This document shows positions 16,994 to 24,756 of a DNA stretch of 31,136 bases, piece by piece. How positions within the stretch are numbered: the first letter of the stretch is position 1; each line of letters opens with the position of its first letter. This DNA is from an uncultured Bacillota bacterium (GTDB lineage: Bacteria; Bacillota; Clostridia; Peptostreptococcales; Anaerovoracaceae). A program made the position numbers and the translations under genes. Under the pieces are notes generated by a model, which worked only from the letters and a program-made list of their open reading frames with translations, searched no databases and was not told where the DNA came from. The stretch covers positions 1-31,136 of the forward strand of contig CAMNJK010000001.1 of NCBI GenBank assembly GCA_946541435.1, written 5' to 3'.

Positions 16994-18505
16994 TTATCTG
17001 ATGCTGTTGCTGGTTCCCGTATCCTTCAGGATGACGTCGTGGGCGCCGCCCTCCACGATACTGGTGGCGGATACCAGAGTCAGTTTCGCATTTTCCTGCA
17101 GTTCCTTGATGGTCATGGTGCCGCAGTTGCACATGGTGGATTTGACCTTGAGCAGGGACTGCCGCACATTGTCGCTGAGGGGTCCCGCGTAAGGCACGTA
17201 GGAATCCACGCCTTCTTCGAACTTCATCTTGGCGTCTCCGCCCAGATCATACCGCTGCCAGTTCCGGGCCCGGGCAGATCCCTCGCCCCAGTATTCCTTC
17301 ACATAAGTTCCGTTGAGGTTCAGCCGGTTGGTGGGGGACTCATCGAATCTTGAGAAATACCGGCCCAGCATCAGGAAGTCCGCGCCCATGGCCAGCGCCA
17401 GTGTCATGTGATAGTCGTAGACGATGCCGCCATCGGAACAGATGGGGATATAGATCCCGGTCTCTTCGAAATACTCGTTTCTGGCCTTGGCCACATCGAT
17501 GACCGCGGAAGCCTGTCCGCGTCCGATGCCCTTCTGTTCTCTGGTGATGCAGATGGATCCGCCGCCGATGCCAATCTTGATGAAATCCGCGCCGGCTTCC
17601 GCCAGGAAACGGAATCCGTCCTTATCTACCACGTTGCCGGCGCCGATCTTCACGGTGTCGCCGTATTTTTCACGGACATAGGCCAGGGTCTGGGCCTGCC
17701 ACTCGGAATATCCTTCCGAGGAGTCGATGCACAGTACGTCTGCGCCCGCCTCCACCAGGGCCGGGATCCGCTCTTCGTAATCTCTGGTGTTCACGCCTGC
17801 GCCGACCACATACCGCTTGTTGGCATCCAGGAGCTCATCCTTGTATTCCTTGTGGGTATCGTAGTCCTTACGGAACACGAAATAGACCAGCCTTTGCTCG
17901 TCGTCCACCACAGGGAGGGCGTTGAGCTTGTAATCCCAGAGCATGTCATTGGCTTCGCTCAGGGTGATGCCTTCTCTGGCCACCACCAGCTTCTCGAAGG
18001 GGGTCATGAACTCTGACACCCTGGTGGCGGGATCCAGCCGGCTGACTCTGTAGTCCCTGCTGGTCACCAGGCCCACCATCTTACCCTCTGATGTGCCGTC
18101 CTCTGTAACAGCGGTGGTGGAATGTCCGGTCCGCTCCTTCAGCTCCAGCAGGTCTGCCAGTGTCTGGTCCGGGCGGATGTTGGTGTTGCTCCGCACGAAT
18201 CCTGCCTTGTGGTCCTTGACGCGCCGGACCATGGCCGCCTGGCTCTCGATGGGCTGGGATCCGAAGATAAAGGAGATGCCGCCTTCTTTCGCCAGGGCGA
18301 TGGCGAGCCGGTCTCCGGAAACTGCCTGCATGATGGCGGATGTCATCGGAATGTTCATGGACAGGGCCGGGGTCTCTCCTTTTTTGAACTTGACCACCGG
18401 TGTCTTCAGGGACACGTTCTCCACTCTGCATTCCGCCGATGAATAACCGGGAATCAGCAGATACTCATTAAAAGTTCTGGACGGTTCGTCGAAATAATAG
18501 GCCAT
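16994..18505 (-). CDS. guaB: IMP dehydrogenase, Tritrichomonas foetus type
   Basis: Converts IMP to XMP with NAD+, the committed step to GMP. The protein has 503 residues: a (beta/alpha)8 barrel interrupted by a CBS-domain pair (about 105-225). Catalytic Cys319 sits in [15 protein letters not shown], and the flap dyad is Arg418-Tyr419 in RARNWQRYD. Recalled from knowledge of the family: T. foetus IMPDH also has 503 residues, with Cys319, Arg418 and Tyr419, so the two seem to align almost gaplessly; shared blocks include [26 protein letters not shown] and VKSTMCNCG. Most bacterial GuaB proteins have GPGSICTTR instead. A GMP reductase is excluded by the CBS domains and the RY flap. GAGGAG lies 7 bases before the start; the DUF523 gene ends 78 bases upstream. 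Confidence 0.95.
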   Translation of the reverse strand: MAYYFDEPSRTFNEYLLIPGYSSAECRVENVSLKTPVVKFKKGETPALSMNIPMTSAIMQAVSGDRLAIALAKEGGISFIFGSQPIESQAAMVRRVKDHKAGFVRSNTNIRPDQTLADLLELKERTGHSTTAVTEDGTSEGKMVGLVTSRDYRVSRLDPATRVSEFMTPFEKLVVAREGITLSEANDMLWDYKLNALPVVDDEQRLVYFVFRKDYDTHKEYKDELLDANKRYVVGAGVNTRDYEERIPALVEAGADVLCIDSSEGYSEWQAQTLAYVREKYGDTVKIGAGNVVDKDGFRFLAEAGADFIKIGIGGGSICITREQKGIGRGQASAVIDVAKARNEYFEETGIYIPICSDGGIVYDYHMTLALAMGADFLMLGRYFSRFDESPTNRLNLNGTYVKEYWGEGSARARNWQRYDLGGDAKMKFEEGVDSYVPYAGPLSDNVRQSLLKVKSTMCNCGTMTIKELQENAKLTLVSATSIVEGGAHDVILKDTGTSNSIR

Positions 18506-18583
18506 GCTTTTCTCCTCTCTCTGGTCTTCTGGTTCGTATCGATTTCGTCAGTAATATCGGTTTGATCTGTGTGTTTGCTTTTT

Positions 18584-19066
18584 CTATTTTAACGGCTGTT
18601 CCGCCTGCTCCAGCTGCGCCAGGCAGGCCGCCGCTTCATCCATCTGGTCCTCGCCGAAGACCGTAAACCCCGCGCCGCGCAGCAGCTCCGCCGCCACGCC
18701 CTGCCCCGGGATCTTCCTGCCGCTGAATGTCCCGTCGTGGATCATCCGGCTGCCGCAGGCCGGGCTGCCCTGTTTCAGGATGCAGAAGGCAGCATCATGC
18801 TCCTTTGCCAGCCGCAGGGCCTCCGCTGCGCCGCGCTGGTATGCCTCGGTCACATCCTTTCCTTCGATGTTCATGACACGGTCGCCGATGCGCTGTGCCT
18901 CCGGCCGGGGAATGGGAAGCCCTCCGAACACCTCGGGACAGACAGGCACCAGCCGCCCTTCTTCCTTCCATTTGAGGAAAACCTGGTCGGTCTCTGCTTT
19001 CTCGCCGCCGTCATAGCGCACCGGTCTGCCGCCGTACAGGCATTCGCTGACAAGGATCTTTCTCAT
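18584..19066 (-). CDS. DUF523 family protein
   Basis: Small cytoplasmic protein of 160 residues in the DUF523 (YbbK-like) family. Family hallmarks: VSECLYGxxVRYDG at the N-terminus, VCPEVxGGLPxPRPxAE-like block at about 42-57, and the ILKxGSPACG segment with its conserved Cys. Conserved cysteines suggest metal or thiol chemistry, but no activity is established. Start at 19066 is chosen for GGGAGG 4 bases before the ATG; the frame extends upstream to 19105 without a better site. The stop is 78 bases before guaB, same strand, so they may share a transcript. Confidence 0.82.
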   Translation of the reverse strand: MRKILVSECLYGGRPVRYDGGEKAETDQVFLKWKEEGRLVPVCPEVFGGLPIPRPEAQRIGDRVMNIEGKDVTEAYQRGAAEALRLAKEHDAAFCILKQGSPACGSRMIHDGTFSGRKIPGQGVAAELLRGAGFTVFGEDQMDEAAACLAQLEQAEQPLK

Positions 19067-19238
19067 ATACCCTCCCGCAGGGATCTTCCTGACATGGTAG
19101 TTCATAATATTTTACTACATATCTACCGGGGATGCACGGGAAATCTTTTTCTATTTTGTAATGACCCGCCCCTCTTCCTGCGCCTTCGACCAGGTTCCTG
19201 TCAGCTTTCATGACCGGCAACCCAGGTCATCGAAGCCA

Positions 19239-19267
19239 TTGAAAAAGCCACCATAAAATGGTATAGT
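19239..19267 (+). promoter_or_regulatory. sigma-A promoter of the CobL-like/ACT/DUF711 operon
   Basis: TTGAAA (19239-19244), 17-base spacer, TATAGT (19262-19267). Expected start of transcription is near 19274, giving a leader of about 35 bases. Confidence 0.7.
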
Positions 19268-19307
19268 AAGTTCATATTATATGGAATGCAGGGAGAGGAG
19301 GTCTGAC

Positions 19308-20216
19308 ATGGCGAAGGAACCGCTGTTTACAAACGAAGTGATCCTGCAGTGGCTGCAGTATTTTGCTGAAAACACGCCCATCGATCTGGAGCAGATCAAA
19401 ATGATGGACGTTACGAAAAAGAATATGAATATCATCCCCACCGTGGAGTCCCACAAGGCGGTGCTGGCTTTTGTGGAAGCCGGTGACACCGAGGTCTTTT
19501 ACCGGATGTGGAACGCAGGTCTGGGCGAAGTGGAGGTCTGGTGGAACGAAGGTTCCGAACCCGTGGGTGAGATCCATCACGACGACGTCCGCTTCATGAT
19601 CGACCGGGGGATCAACGCGTCGGCAGGCATGCTGCTGGTCAACCCCAACGCGGTGAGCACCAACAAGAGCGGCCTGGGCGATGTGACCCAGCGTGTCTCC
19701 TCCCGTACCGTGGGCAGCGAGATCCGCAACATCATCCTGAGCAAGATGCGCATCGACGTAGAGGATACGATCTGCGTGGTGGGCGGCGAGGTCATCGCCA
19801 TCGACGCCGCCTTCAAGGCCAGCGAAGGCACGGTCATCGCTGTGGAGTACAACGGCAAGCAGCGGGACGCTCTGGAAGACAACGTGGAATACTACGATCT
19901 GCGGAACGTGAAGATCCTCGACCGGGTGGATGAAGAGAGCATGAAAGGCCTGCCCTCCCCGGCCATCGCCTTCATCGTCGCGTCTGCCAGCCTGAACCAG
20001 GAGATCGACTGTCTGATGAAGCTGAACCCGAACGTGATCCTGGTGGTCTACACCCTGGATTTCGCGGAGGCCGGAAAGCTCAAAGATCTCTTTGAATCAA
20101 AGGGCATCAAGGACCCCGAGGTGATCCGTGTGGGCATCGACCGTCTGGGTCCCAACAATACATTTGTCAGAGAGCCTGCGCCGTGGATCGTCACCGGCAG
20201 GATCGAGAAGGAGTAA
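19308..20216 (+). CDS. truncated CobL/CbiT-like protein with degenerate SAM motif
   Basis: Protein of 302 residues that I do not recognise as a named family but that resembles precorrin-6Y methylase (CobL = CbiE + CbiT). Residues ~45-115 look like the second half of CbiE (VWWNEGSEPVGEI compared with the xxLGxPxExI block). From ~120 on it follows CbiT: SEIRNIILSKMRI, then the motif I region ICVVGGEVIAIDAA, then VIAVEYNGKQRDALEDNVEYYDLRNV cut by the same spacing. Motif I lacks the usual DxGxGxG glycines and is about two residues short, although the acidic residue after beta-2 (AVEY) is kept. SAM binding is therefore doubtful. No other cobalamin gene is present. It heads an operon with an ACT protein and a DUF711 protein. 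GGAGG lies 6 bases before the ATG at 19308. Confidence 0.6.
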   Translation: MAKEPLFTNEVILQWLQYFAENTPIDLEQIKMMDVTKKNMNIIPTVESHKAVLAFVEAGDTEVFYRMWNAGLGEVEVWWNEGSEPVGEIHHDDVRFMIDRGINASAGMLLVNPNAVSTNKSGLGDVTQRVSSRTVGSEIRNIILSKMRIDVEDTICVVGGEVIAIDAAFKASEGTVIAVEYNGKQRDALEDNVEYYDLRNVKILDRVDEESMKGLPSPAIAFIVASASLNQEIDCLMKLNPNVILVVYTLDFAEAGKLKDLFESKGIKDPEVIRVGIDRLGPNNTFVREPAPWIVTGRIEKE

Positions 20217-20219
20217 TCT

Positions 20220-20489
20220 ATGAAAGCAATCATTACTGTGATCGGCCGGGACCAGGTCGGCATCATGTACGGCGTTTCCGGCGTTCTGCAAAGGCTGGGG
20301 GTAAATATCGAAGATGTGACCCAGACCATCATGCAGGAGTATTTCACCATGCTCATGCTGGTGCGGATCGACGAAGAGAAAGCGACGCTGCGTCAGGTCA
20401 GCGATGCCCTGAACGAGCTGGGAGAAGAGAAGGGCCTTTCCATCCGCGTGCAGAAGGAAGAGATCTTCGACACCATGCATAAGATCTGA
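20220..20489 (+). CDS. ACT domain protein (UPF0237)
   Basis: Protein of 89 residues made of a single ACT domain: [20 protein letters not shown] (beta1 and helix 1 with the Gly turn that binds amino acids), then [18 protein letters not shown] (beta2-beta3). UPF0237 proteins are usually encoded next to DUF711, as here. Likely role: amino-acid-responsive regulatory subunit of the neighbouring protein; the ligand is unknown. It starts 3 bases after the preceding stop, with AAGGAG 6 bases before the ATG overlapping that gene's end, so translation is probably coupled. Confidence 0.9.
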   Translation: MKAIITVIGRDQVGIMYGVSGVLQRLGVNIEDVTQTIMQEYFTMLMLVRIDEEKATLRQVSDALNELGEEKGLSIRVQKEEIFDTMHKI

Positions 20490-20499
20490 GGAGGCAGCG

Positions 20500-21855
20500 A
20501 TGGCGATTTACAAAGACATAATGGAAACCATCCACATGCTGGAAAAGGAGCATCTGGACATCCGCACCACCACCATGGGAATCTCCCTGCTGGACTGCTT
20601 CGGCCGGGACCACAAGGAATCCGCCCGGCGGGTCTATGACAAGATCACGCGTCTGGCGCAAAACCTGGTCACAACGGCTGACAGCGTAGGTGATGAATAC
20701 GGGATCCAGATCGTGAACAAGCGGATCTCCGTAACCCCCATCGCTCTGGCGAACGCTTCCACCACGGAAGAATGGCTGCTTTACGCCCATGCTTTGGATG
20801 ACGCAGCCAAGGCGGTGGGCGTGGACATCATCGGCGGCTTCTCCGCCCTGGTCCACAAGGGCTGCACCGTCAGCGACGAAAGCTTTATCGAAGCCATCCC
20901 CTATGCCCTGGCAGAAACAACGAATATGTGCTCCAGCATCAATCTTGGATCCACCCGGTCCGGGATCAACCTGGACGCCGTGAAGAAAATGGGGCCCATG
21001 ATCAAGAAGACTGCCTATCTGACCAGAGATACGAACAGCTTCGGCTGCGCCAAGTTCGTGGCCTTTGCCAACGCGGTGGAGGACAACCCCTTCATGGCAG
21101 GAGCCTTCCATGGTGTGGGCGAAGCGGAGAACGTGATCAATGTAGGCGTCAGCGGCCCCGGCGTTGTGAAGACCGCCCTGCAGGGCCTGGATCACGCCAC
21201 CGCGGATGAGATCGCTGAGACCATCAAGCAGACTGCCTTCAAGATCACCCGGGCAGGTCAGCTGATCGGCCGGGAGGTCAGCGCCCGGTTGGGCATCCCC
21301 TTCGGTATCCTGGATCTTTCTCTGGCGCCGACGCCGGCCATCGGCGACAGCGTGGCAGAGATCCTGGAAGTCATGGGACTGGAGCGCTGCGGCGCCCACG
21401 GCAGCACCGCGGCTCTGGCTATGCTGACCGATGCTGTGAAAAAAGGCGGCATCATGGCCTCCGGACATGTGGGCGGACTTTCCGGCGCCTTTATCCCGGT
21501 CAGTGAAGACAACCGCATGATCGCGGCGGCGGAAGACGGCTGCCTGACCTTTGATAAACTGGAAGCCATGACCAGCGTCTGTTCCGTGGGACTGGATATG
21601 ATCGCCATCCCCGGAGACACACCGGACGATACCATCTCTGCGATGATCGCGGATGAGGCTGCCATCGGCGTGATCAACAACAAGACCACCGCCGTCCGGG
21701 TGATCCCGGTCTACGGCATGAAGGCCGGCGACACGGCGGACTGGGGCGGACTGTTCGGTTCCTCTCCCGTGATGGAAGTCAACCAGTTCGATTCCAGCCG
21801 GTTCATCCAGCGGGGCGGCAGGATTCCGGCCCCGGTGCATTCCTTTAAGAACTGA
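20500..21855 (+). CDS. DUF711 (UPF0210, PFL-like) protein
   Basis: Cytoplasmic protein of 451 residues in the UPF0210/DUF711 family, sometimes called PFL family by fold resemblance. Recognisable blocks: [20 protein letters not shown] near the start, the [10 protein letters not shown] block, and [20 protein letters not shown] in the first half. A glycyl-radical loop of the RVxG type near the C-terminus is not evident. Function is not established. It is coupled to the ACT gene (10-base gap, GAGGAGG 5 bases before the ATG), which points to an enzyme whose activity is controlled by an amino acid bound to the ACT protein. A hairpin and then a terminator follow. Confidence 0.9.
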   Translation: MAIYKDIMETIHMLEKEHLDIRTTTMGISLLDCFGRDHKESARRVYDKITRLAQNLVTTADSVGDEYGIQIVNKRISVTPIALANASTTEEWLLYAHALDDAAKAVGVDIIGGFSALVHKGCTVSDESFIEAIPYALAETTNMCSSINLGSTRSGINLDAVKKMGPMIKKTAYLTRDTNSFGCAKFVAFANAVEDNPFMAGAFHGVGEAENVINVGVSGPGVVKTALQGLDHATADEIAETIKQTAFKITRAGQLIGREVSARLGIPFGILDLSLAPTPAIGDSVAEILEVMGLERCGAHGSTAALAMLTDAVKKGGIMASGHVGGLSGAFIPVSEDNRMIAAAEDGCLTFDKLEAMTSVCSVGLDMIAIPGDTPDDTISAMIADEAAIGVINNKTTAVRVIPVYGMKAGDTADWGGLFGSSPVMEVNQFDSSRFIQRGGRIPAPVHSFKN

Positions 21856-21864
21856 TATCAAAGG

Positions 21865-21882
21865 GACGCGGTTCTCCGCGTC
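21865..21882 (+). other. hairpin between DUF711 stop and terminator
   Basis: GACGCGG-TTCT-CCGCGTC, a perfect 7-bp stem 10 bases after the stop codon. No T-run follows; probably a 3'-end stabilising stem. Confidence 0.45.
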
Positions 21883-21902
21883 AGACCTATAGAAGATCCA
21901 AC

Positions 21903-21933
21903 ACGGCGGCATCTTTAGGATGCCGCTGTTTTT
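21903..21933 (+). terminator. intrinsic terminator of the DUF711 operon
   Basis: An 11-bp stem (21903-21913 with 21919-21929, one G-U pair, core GCGGCATC/GATGCCGC), loop TTTAG, followed by TTTT. It touches the end of the convergent LysR gene. The minus-strand side lacks a T-run. Confidence 0.85.
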
Positions 21934-22820
21934 CACTCCACGTAGATCCCGTTCTCCTCCGCCCATTCCCGGGTACAGCGGATGAATTCCCGGGTGGCCC
22001 GGGTGCAGGTGTCCATGGACCGGGTGGCGATGTTGATGGTCCGCGTCAGGGGCGGATCCAGTTCCAGGCTCCGGATGGGAAAGGGCATGTCATTCAGCAG
22101 GATCTGGGGCATGATGCAGATCCCCAGTCCGTTGCTGACCATGTTCAGCGCCGCGTAGTCGTTGTCCACCGTAAAAGCAGTCTGGGGTGTGACCCCGTCC
22201 CGGAAGATCAGGTCGTTGAAGTCCGGCTTATCGAAGCTGAACATGATGTAGGGATATTTCCCCATGTACGCGCGGGGGAATCTTTTCTCTTCCGCCATGG
22301 GATGATCCGGCGGCACCGCCACCATCAGCGACTCCTCCATCAGCGGGAAGTAGTCCACATCCGCGTAGGGGATGTTGGGCAGGAACCCGCAGTCCACGTC
22401 ACGATGGGCCACCATGTTCGTCAGTTCCTTGTCCGCCTCAGAACCCACGATATCGATGTCGATGTTGGGATATCTGTCCTTGAATCTGCGGATGATTCCC
22501 GGAAGCCAGTGGATGTACACGCTGTTGAAGGCCCCCACCCGGACGGATCCGGAATGCAGCTCCCGGATGTCATTGATGGCCTCCTCCAGATAGTGCTCCC
22601 AGTCAGCGATCTGCCGGATCAGATGGACCAGCCGCCGGCCTTCCGAGGTCAGCCGCACACCGCCGTACTCCCGGTGGAACAAAGTCAGGCCGAACTCTTT
22701 TTCCATGGCGTTGATGATATAGCTGACGCCGGCCTGGGTGTATCCCAGGATGTCTGCCGTCCGCTTGAAGCTCCCCGTCTCCACGACTTTTAAGAATACT
22801 GTTGTGTTGAGTTTTTCCAT
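21933..22820 (-). CDS. LysR-family transcriptional regulator
   Basis: DNA-binding regulator of 295 residues. The N-terminal winged HTH (about 1-60) has FLKVVETGSFKRTADILGYTQAGVSYIINAME, and the effector domain (about 90-290) has the usual alternating periplasmic-binding-like fold with GSVRVGAF opening it. LysR proteins commonly control the divergent gene; here that is the 67-residue protein at 22966. Two ATATAAG direct repeats lie in the 145-base intergenic region. The ribosome site (AAGGA, 13 bases upstream) is weak. Effector unknown. Confidence 0.9.
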   Translation of the reverse strand: MEKLNTTVFLKVVETGSFKRTADILGYTQAGVSYIINAMEKEFGLTLFHREYGGVRLTSEGRRLVHLIRQIADWEHYLEEAINDIRELHSGSVRVGAFNSVYIHWLPGIIRRFKDRYPNIDIDIVGSEADKELTNMVAHRDVDCGFLPNIPYADVDYFPLMEESLMVAVPPDHPMAEEKRFPRAYMGKYPYIMFSFDKPDFNDLIFRDGVTPQTAFTVDNDYAALNMVSNGLGICIMPQILLNDMPFPIRSLELDPPLTRTINIATRSMDTCTRATREFIRCTREWAEENGIYVE

Positions 22821-22822
22821 AG

Positions 22823-22851
22823 ATATAAGTTATCCTTTAAATTCATATAAG
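22823..22851. promoter_or_regulatory. candidate LysR operator: two ATATAAG repeats
   Basis: ATATAAG at 22823-22829 and 22845-22851, 22 bases start to start (about two helical turns), with a reversed CTTAT at 22873-22877. The position between divergent genes suits a LysR site, but the T-N11-A dyad is not clear. Confidence 0.3.
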
Positions 22852-22861
22852 AAACTACCGT

Positions 22862-22890
22862 TTTACTTTTATCTTATGACCTATTATAAT
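22862..22890 (+). promoter_or_regulatory. promoter of the small-protein gene
   Basis: TTTACT (22862-22867), 17-base spacer, perfect TATAAT (22885-22890) in an AT-rich stretch. Leader of about 70 bases to the ATG at 22966. Confidence 0.55.
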
Positions 22891-22965
22891 ACGATTGTCG
22901 CAAGGCACAAGACAAAACAGTCAAAATCTCATAAGAAAAAGAGTATATATAAGGAGGAAAACACA

Positions 22966-23169
22966 ATGAGAAACGAAATGAACAGAGAGAACATGATGAA
23001 GTCCTGCAGAAGCGCACTGTCCCACCTGGCTGGTGTTGACGACAGAACAATGATGGACGTTGCTGAGATGAACCTGAGAACCGCAGGCGCAAGCGCTGAG
23101 GTACAGTCCGAAGTAATGAACAGCCTCTTCAACGAGAGAACAAGCGCAAACGAAGATTTCAGCTTCTAA
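22966..23169 (+). CDS. small protein of unknown function, probably highly expressed
   Basis: A 67-residue protein not recognised. It is hydrophilic, Met-, Asn- and Ser-rich, with a single Cys14, no signal peptide and no membrane segment; the middle (about 20-55) looks helical and the C-terminus (NEDFSF) acidic-aromatic. Evidence that it is a real gene: a near-perfect AAGGAGG ribosome site 8 bases before the ATG, a promoter with a consensus -10, and a very strong terminator 45 bases after the stop. All six Arg codons are AGA and all Ala codons are GCA or GCT, unlike neighbours that use CGG/CGC and GCC. In GC-rich Clostridia this is the pattern expected of highly translated genes (inference). 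It is divergent from a LysR regulator. Confidence 0.85.
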   Translation: MRNEMNRENMMKSCRSALSHLAGVDDRTMMDVAEMNLRTAGASAEVQSEVMNSLFNERTSANEDFSF

Positions 23170-23214
23170 AATCGACACCCATAAGGGGATTGATATATAC
23201 ACCAAACACCTTAC

Positions 23215-23254
23215 CAAACAAAAAGACACGGCTCTGGCCGCGTCTTTTTGTTTG
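23215..23254. terminator. strong intrinsic terminator after the small-protein gene
   Basis: CAAACAAAAAGAC (23215-23227) pairs perfectly with GTCTTTTTGTTTG (23242-23254); after one A-C mismatch CGGC/GCCG closes a TCTG loop. The A/T arms give T-runs on both strands, so it could stop transcription in both directions. Confidence 0.9.
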
Positions 23255-23275
23255 TCTGAACTGAGGCGGTCATTG

Positions 23276-23453
23276 TTTTTAGGGGAGTTTTAAGATCGTT
23301 CGAATGATCAACTGATAAATCCTGGTTCGTTGTAGATTCGATTTTAAAAAGCAAGGTATCTGCATCACTTCAGCTGTTCCGTTGAAGATATGCAGTTTTG
23401 AAAAGCAATTCTACAAATGCGGCGACTTTAATTCCTCTGAACTCCCCTAAAAA
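23276..23453. repeat. 178-bp near-palindromic element with 14-bp terminal inverted repeats
   Basis: TTTTTAGGGGAGTT at 23276-23289 is matched perfectly by AACTCCCCTAAAAA at 23440-23453. Inside, 23330-23350 pairs imperfectly with 23397-23417 (TTGTAGA/TCTACAA ends) and CTGCATCACTTCAGC (23360-23374) pairs with GTTGAAGATATGCAG (23381-23395) around TGTTCC. The element could fold almost end to end. There is no ORF and no clear target-site duplication. It may be a MITE-like element or a structured RNA. Confidence 0.6.
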
Positions 23454-23507
23454 GACGTGAATATAACAGTTTTCTTTGAAAACCTCGTCTCGCGTTGCAT
23501 ATTATCA

Positions 23508-23559
23508 TTTTTTAAGATTGAATCTACAAACACTATCAAAATACCATCTGCACTTCAGC
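23508..23559. repeat. partial relative of the palindromic element
   Basis: 23509-23529 is the reverse complement of 23330-23350 with two differences (ends GAATCTACAA), and ATCTGCACTTCAGCT (23546-23560) repeats 23358-23375 in the same orientation with a short gap. It lies directly upstream of the hydE promoter. Confidence 0.5.
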
Positions 23560-23565
23560 TTCACG

Positions 23566-23574
23566 TGCTATACT
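23566..23574 (+). promoter_or_regulatory. extended -10 promoter of hydE
   Basis: TGCTATACT matches TGnTATAAT with one mismatch; the -35 is poor. Predicted start near 23581 and a leader of about 90-120 bases. Confidence 0.5.
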
Positions 23575-23673
23575 GTGTCATATAAGTTTCTTTCGCTGCA
23601 GGCGATTTGCCGGACATTCCTTTCAAAAGCGATGAAATGGTGAAAACACCGAAGCAGTCAAAAGGAAACGAAG

Positions 23674-24756
23674 ATGATGAAAAACTACGGAGCCGACGAA
23701 ATGAATGAATACAAATCGGATCTCATCCGGACACTGATGAATACCCGGGATCTTGATGACGCGGGGCTGCTGCAGCTCCTCGCGGGAGAGGGCCCCGACG
23801 CGGAACTGTTCACCGCCGCGGACCAGGTTCGCAAAAGCTGGTACGGCGACGCGGTCTATCTGCGGGGACTGATCGAGTTTACCAACTATTGCAGGAACGA
23901 CTGCTATTACTGCGGGATCCGCAGAAGCAACCGCAAGATAGAACGCTACCGCCTGGACCGGGAGACCATTCTGGCCTGCTGCCGGGAAGGCTATCAGCTG
24001 GGCTACCGCACCTTCGTGCTCCAGGGCGGCGAAGACCCTCATTACACCGATGATGTCCTCTGCGACATCGTTTCCGCCATACACAAAGAATTCCCGGACT
24101 GCGCCGTGACCTTGTCTGTCGGGGAACGCAGCCGGGAAAGCTATCAAAGATTATTTGACGCAGGCGCCCGGCGGTATCTCCTCCGCCACGAAGCTGCCAG
24201 CGAAGAACTGTACGGGAAACTGCATCCTGCCGGCATGAGCTGCGCGGGCCGCAAGCGCTGCCTCCGGGATCTGAAGGAGATCGGCTTCCAGGTGGGCGCC
24301 GGGCTCATGGTGGGCGCTCCGGGACAGACGCCGCAGCACCTGATCGAAGATATCCGTTTCCTGCAGGAGCTGAAGCCGGACATGATCGGCATCGGGCCCT
24401 ACCTTCGCCATGCGGATACCCCCTTCCGGGACTGCCCCGACGGCAGCATGGAAGTGACCCTGCGGCTGCTGGCCATCCTGCGGCTGCTCTTTCCCTATGC
24501 CCTGATCCCTTCCACCACTGCTTTGGGCACCATCGATCCCCAGGGCCGGGAACTGGGTCTTCGGGCCGGCGCCAACGTGGTCATGCCCAATCTGTCGCCC
24601 CGGGAAAACCGGGCCCAGTATTCCCTCTACGACAACAAGATCTGCACCGGCGAAGAGTCCGCCCAGTGCCGATCCTGTCTTGAAATGCGGGTCCTGTCGG
24701 CCGGTTACCGGCTGGTCACCGACGTCGGCGATGTGAAGGAGCACACCTGTTTTTAA
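23674..24756 (+). CDS. hydE: [FeFe] hydrogenase maturase HydE, radical SAM enzyme
   Basis: Radical SAM enzyme that helps build the diiron subcluster of the [FeFe]-hydrogenase H-cluster. CxxxCxxC is Cys73, Cys77 and Cys80 (in YCRNDCYYCG) and binds the SAM-cleaving 4Fe-4S cluster. HydE-specific blocks follow: FVLQGGEDP, YLLRHEAASEELYGKLHP, VGAPGQTP, STTALGTIDPQGRE and NVVMPNLSP. The C-terminal Cys triad (ICTGEESAQCRSC) matches the auxiliary-cluster site. PylB and BioB lack this combination. Start may be 23674 (AGGAAACGAAG before it) or 23701 (GGAG 8 bases before), the latter matching the usual HydE length better. hydF, hydG and the hydrogenase are not in the window. The 3' end overlaps trkH convergently by 41 bases. 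Confidence 0.93.
   Translation: MMKNYGADEMNEYKSDLIRTLMNTRDLDDAGLLQLLAGEGPDAELFTAADQVRKSWYGDAVYLRGLIEFTNYCRNDCYYCGIRRSNRKIERYRLDRETILACCREGYQLGYRTFVLQGGEDPHYTDDVLCDIVSAIHKEFPDCAVTLSVGERSRESYQRLFDAGARRYLLRHEAASEELYGKLHPAGMSCAGRKRCLRDLKEIGFQVGAGLMVGAPGQTPQHLIEDIRFLQELKPDMIGIGPYLRHADTPFRDCPDGSMEVTLRLLAILRLLFPYALIPSTTALGTIDPQGRELGLRAGANVVMPNLSPRENRAQYSLYDNKICTGEESAQCRSCLEMRVLSAGYRLVTDVGDVKEHTCF

Larger units (their letters stand above)
23255..23673. other. gene-free AT-rich region before hydE
   Basis: The only stretch over 300 bases without a supported gene. It contains the palindromic element, its partial copy and the hydE promoter. 23454-23507 and 23582-23660 show nothing I can name. No ORF here has a ribosome site. 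Confidence 0.7.

Noticed and set aside
18506..18583. Possible purine riboswitch before guaB
   Set aside because: Only 78 bases between stop and start, and no purine-aptamer pattern or terminator stem could be seen.
20398..21966. 522-codon minus-strand ORF opposite the DUF711 gene
   Set aside because: Antisense shadow crossing the terminator of the real operon.
23276..23453. tRNA, tmRNA or 6S RNA in the gene-free region
   Set aside because: No cloverleaf or conserved 6S/tmRNA motifs; the nested palindromes fit a MITE-like or unknown structured element better.
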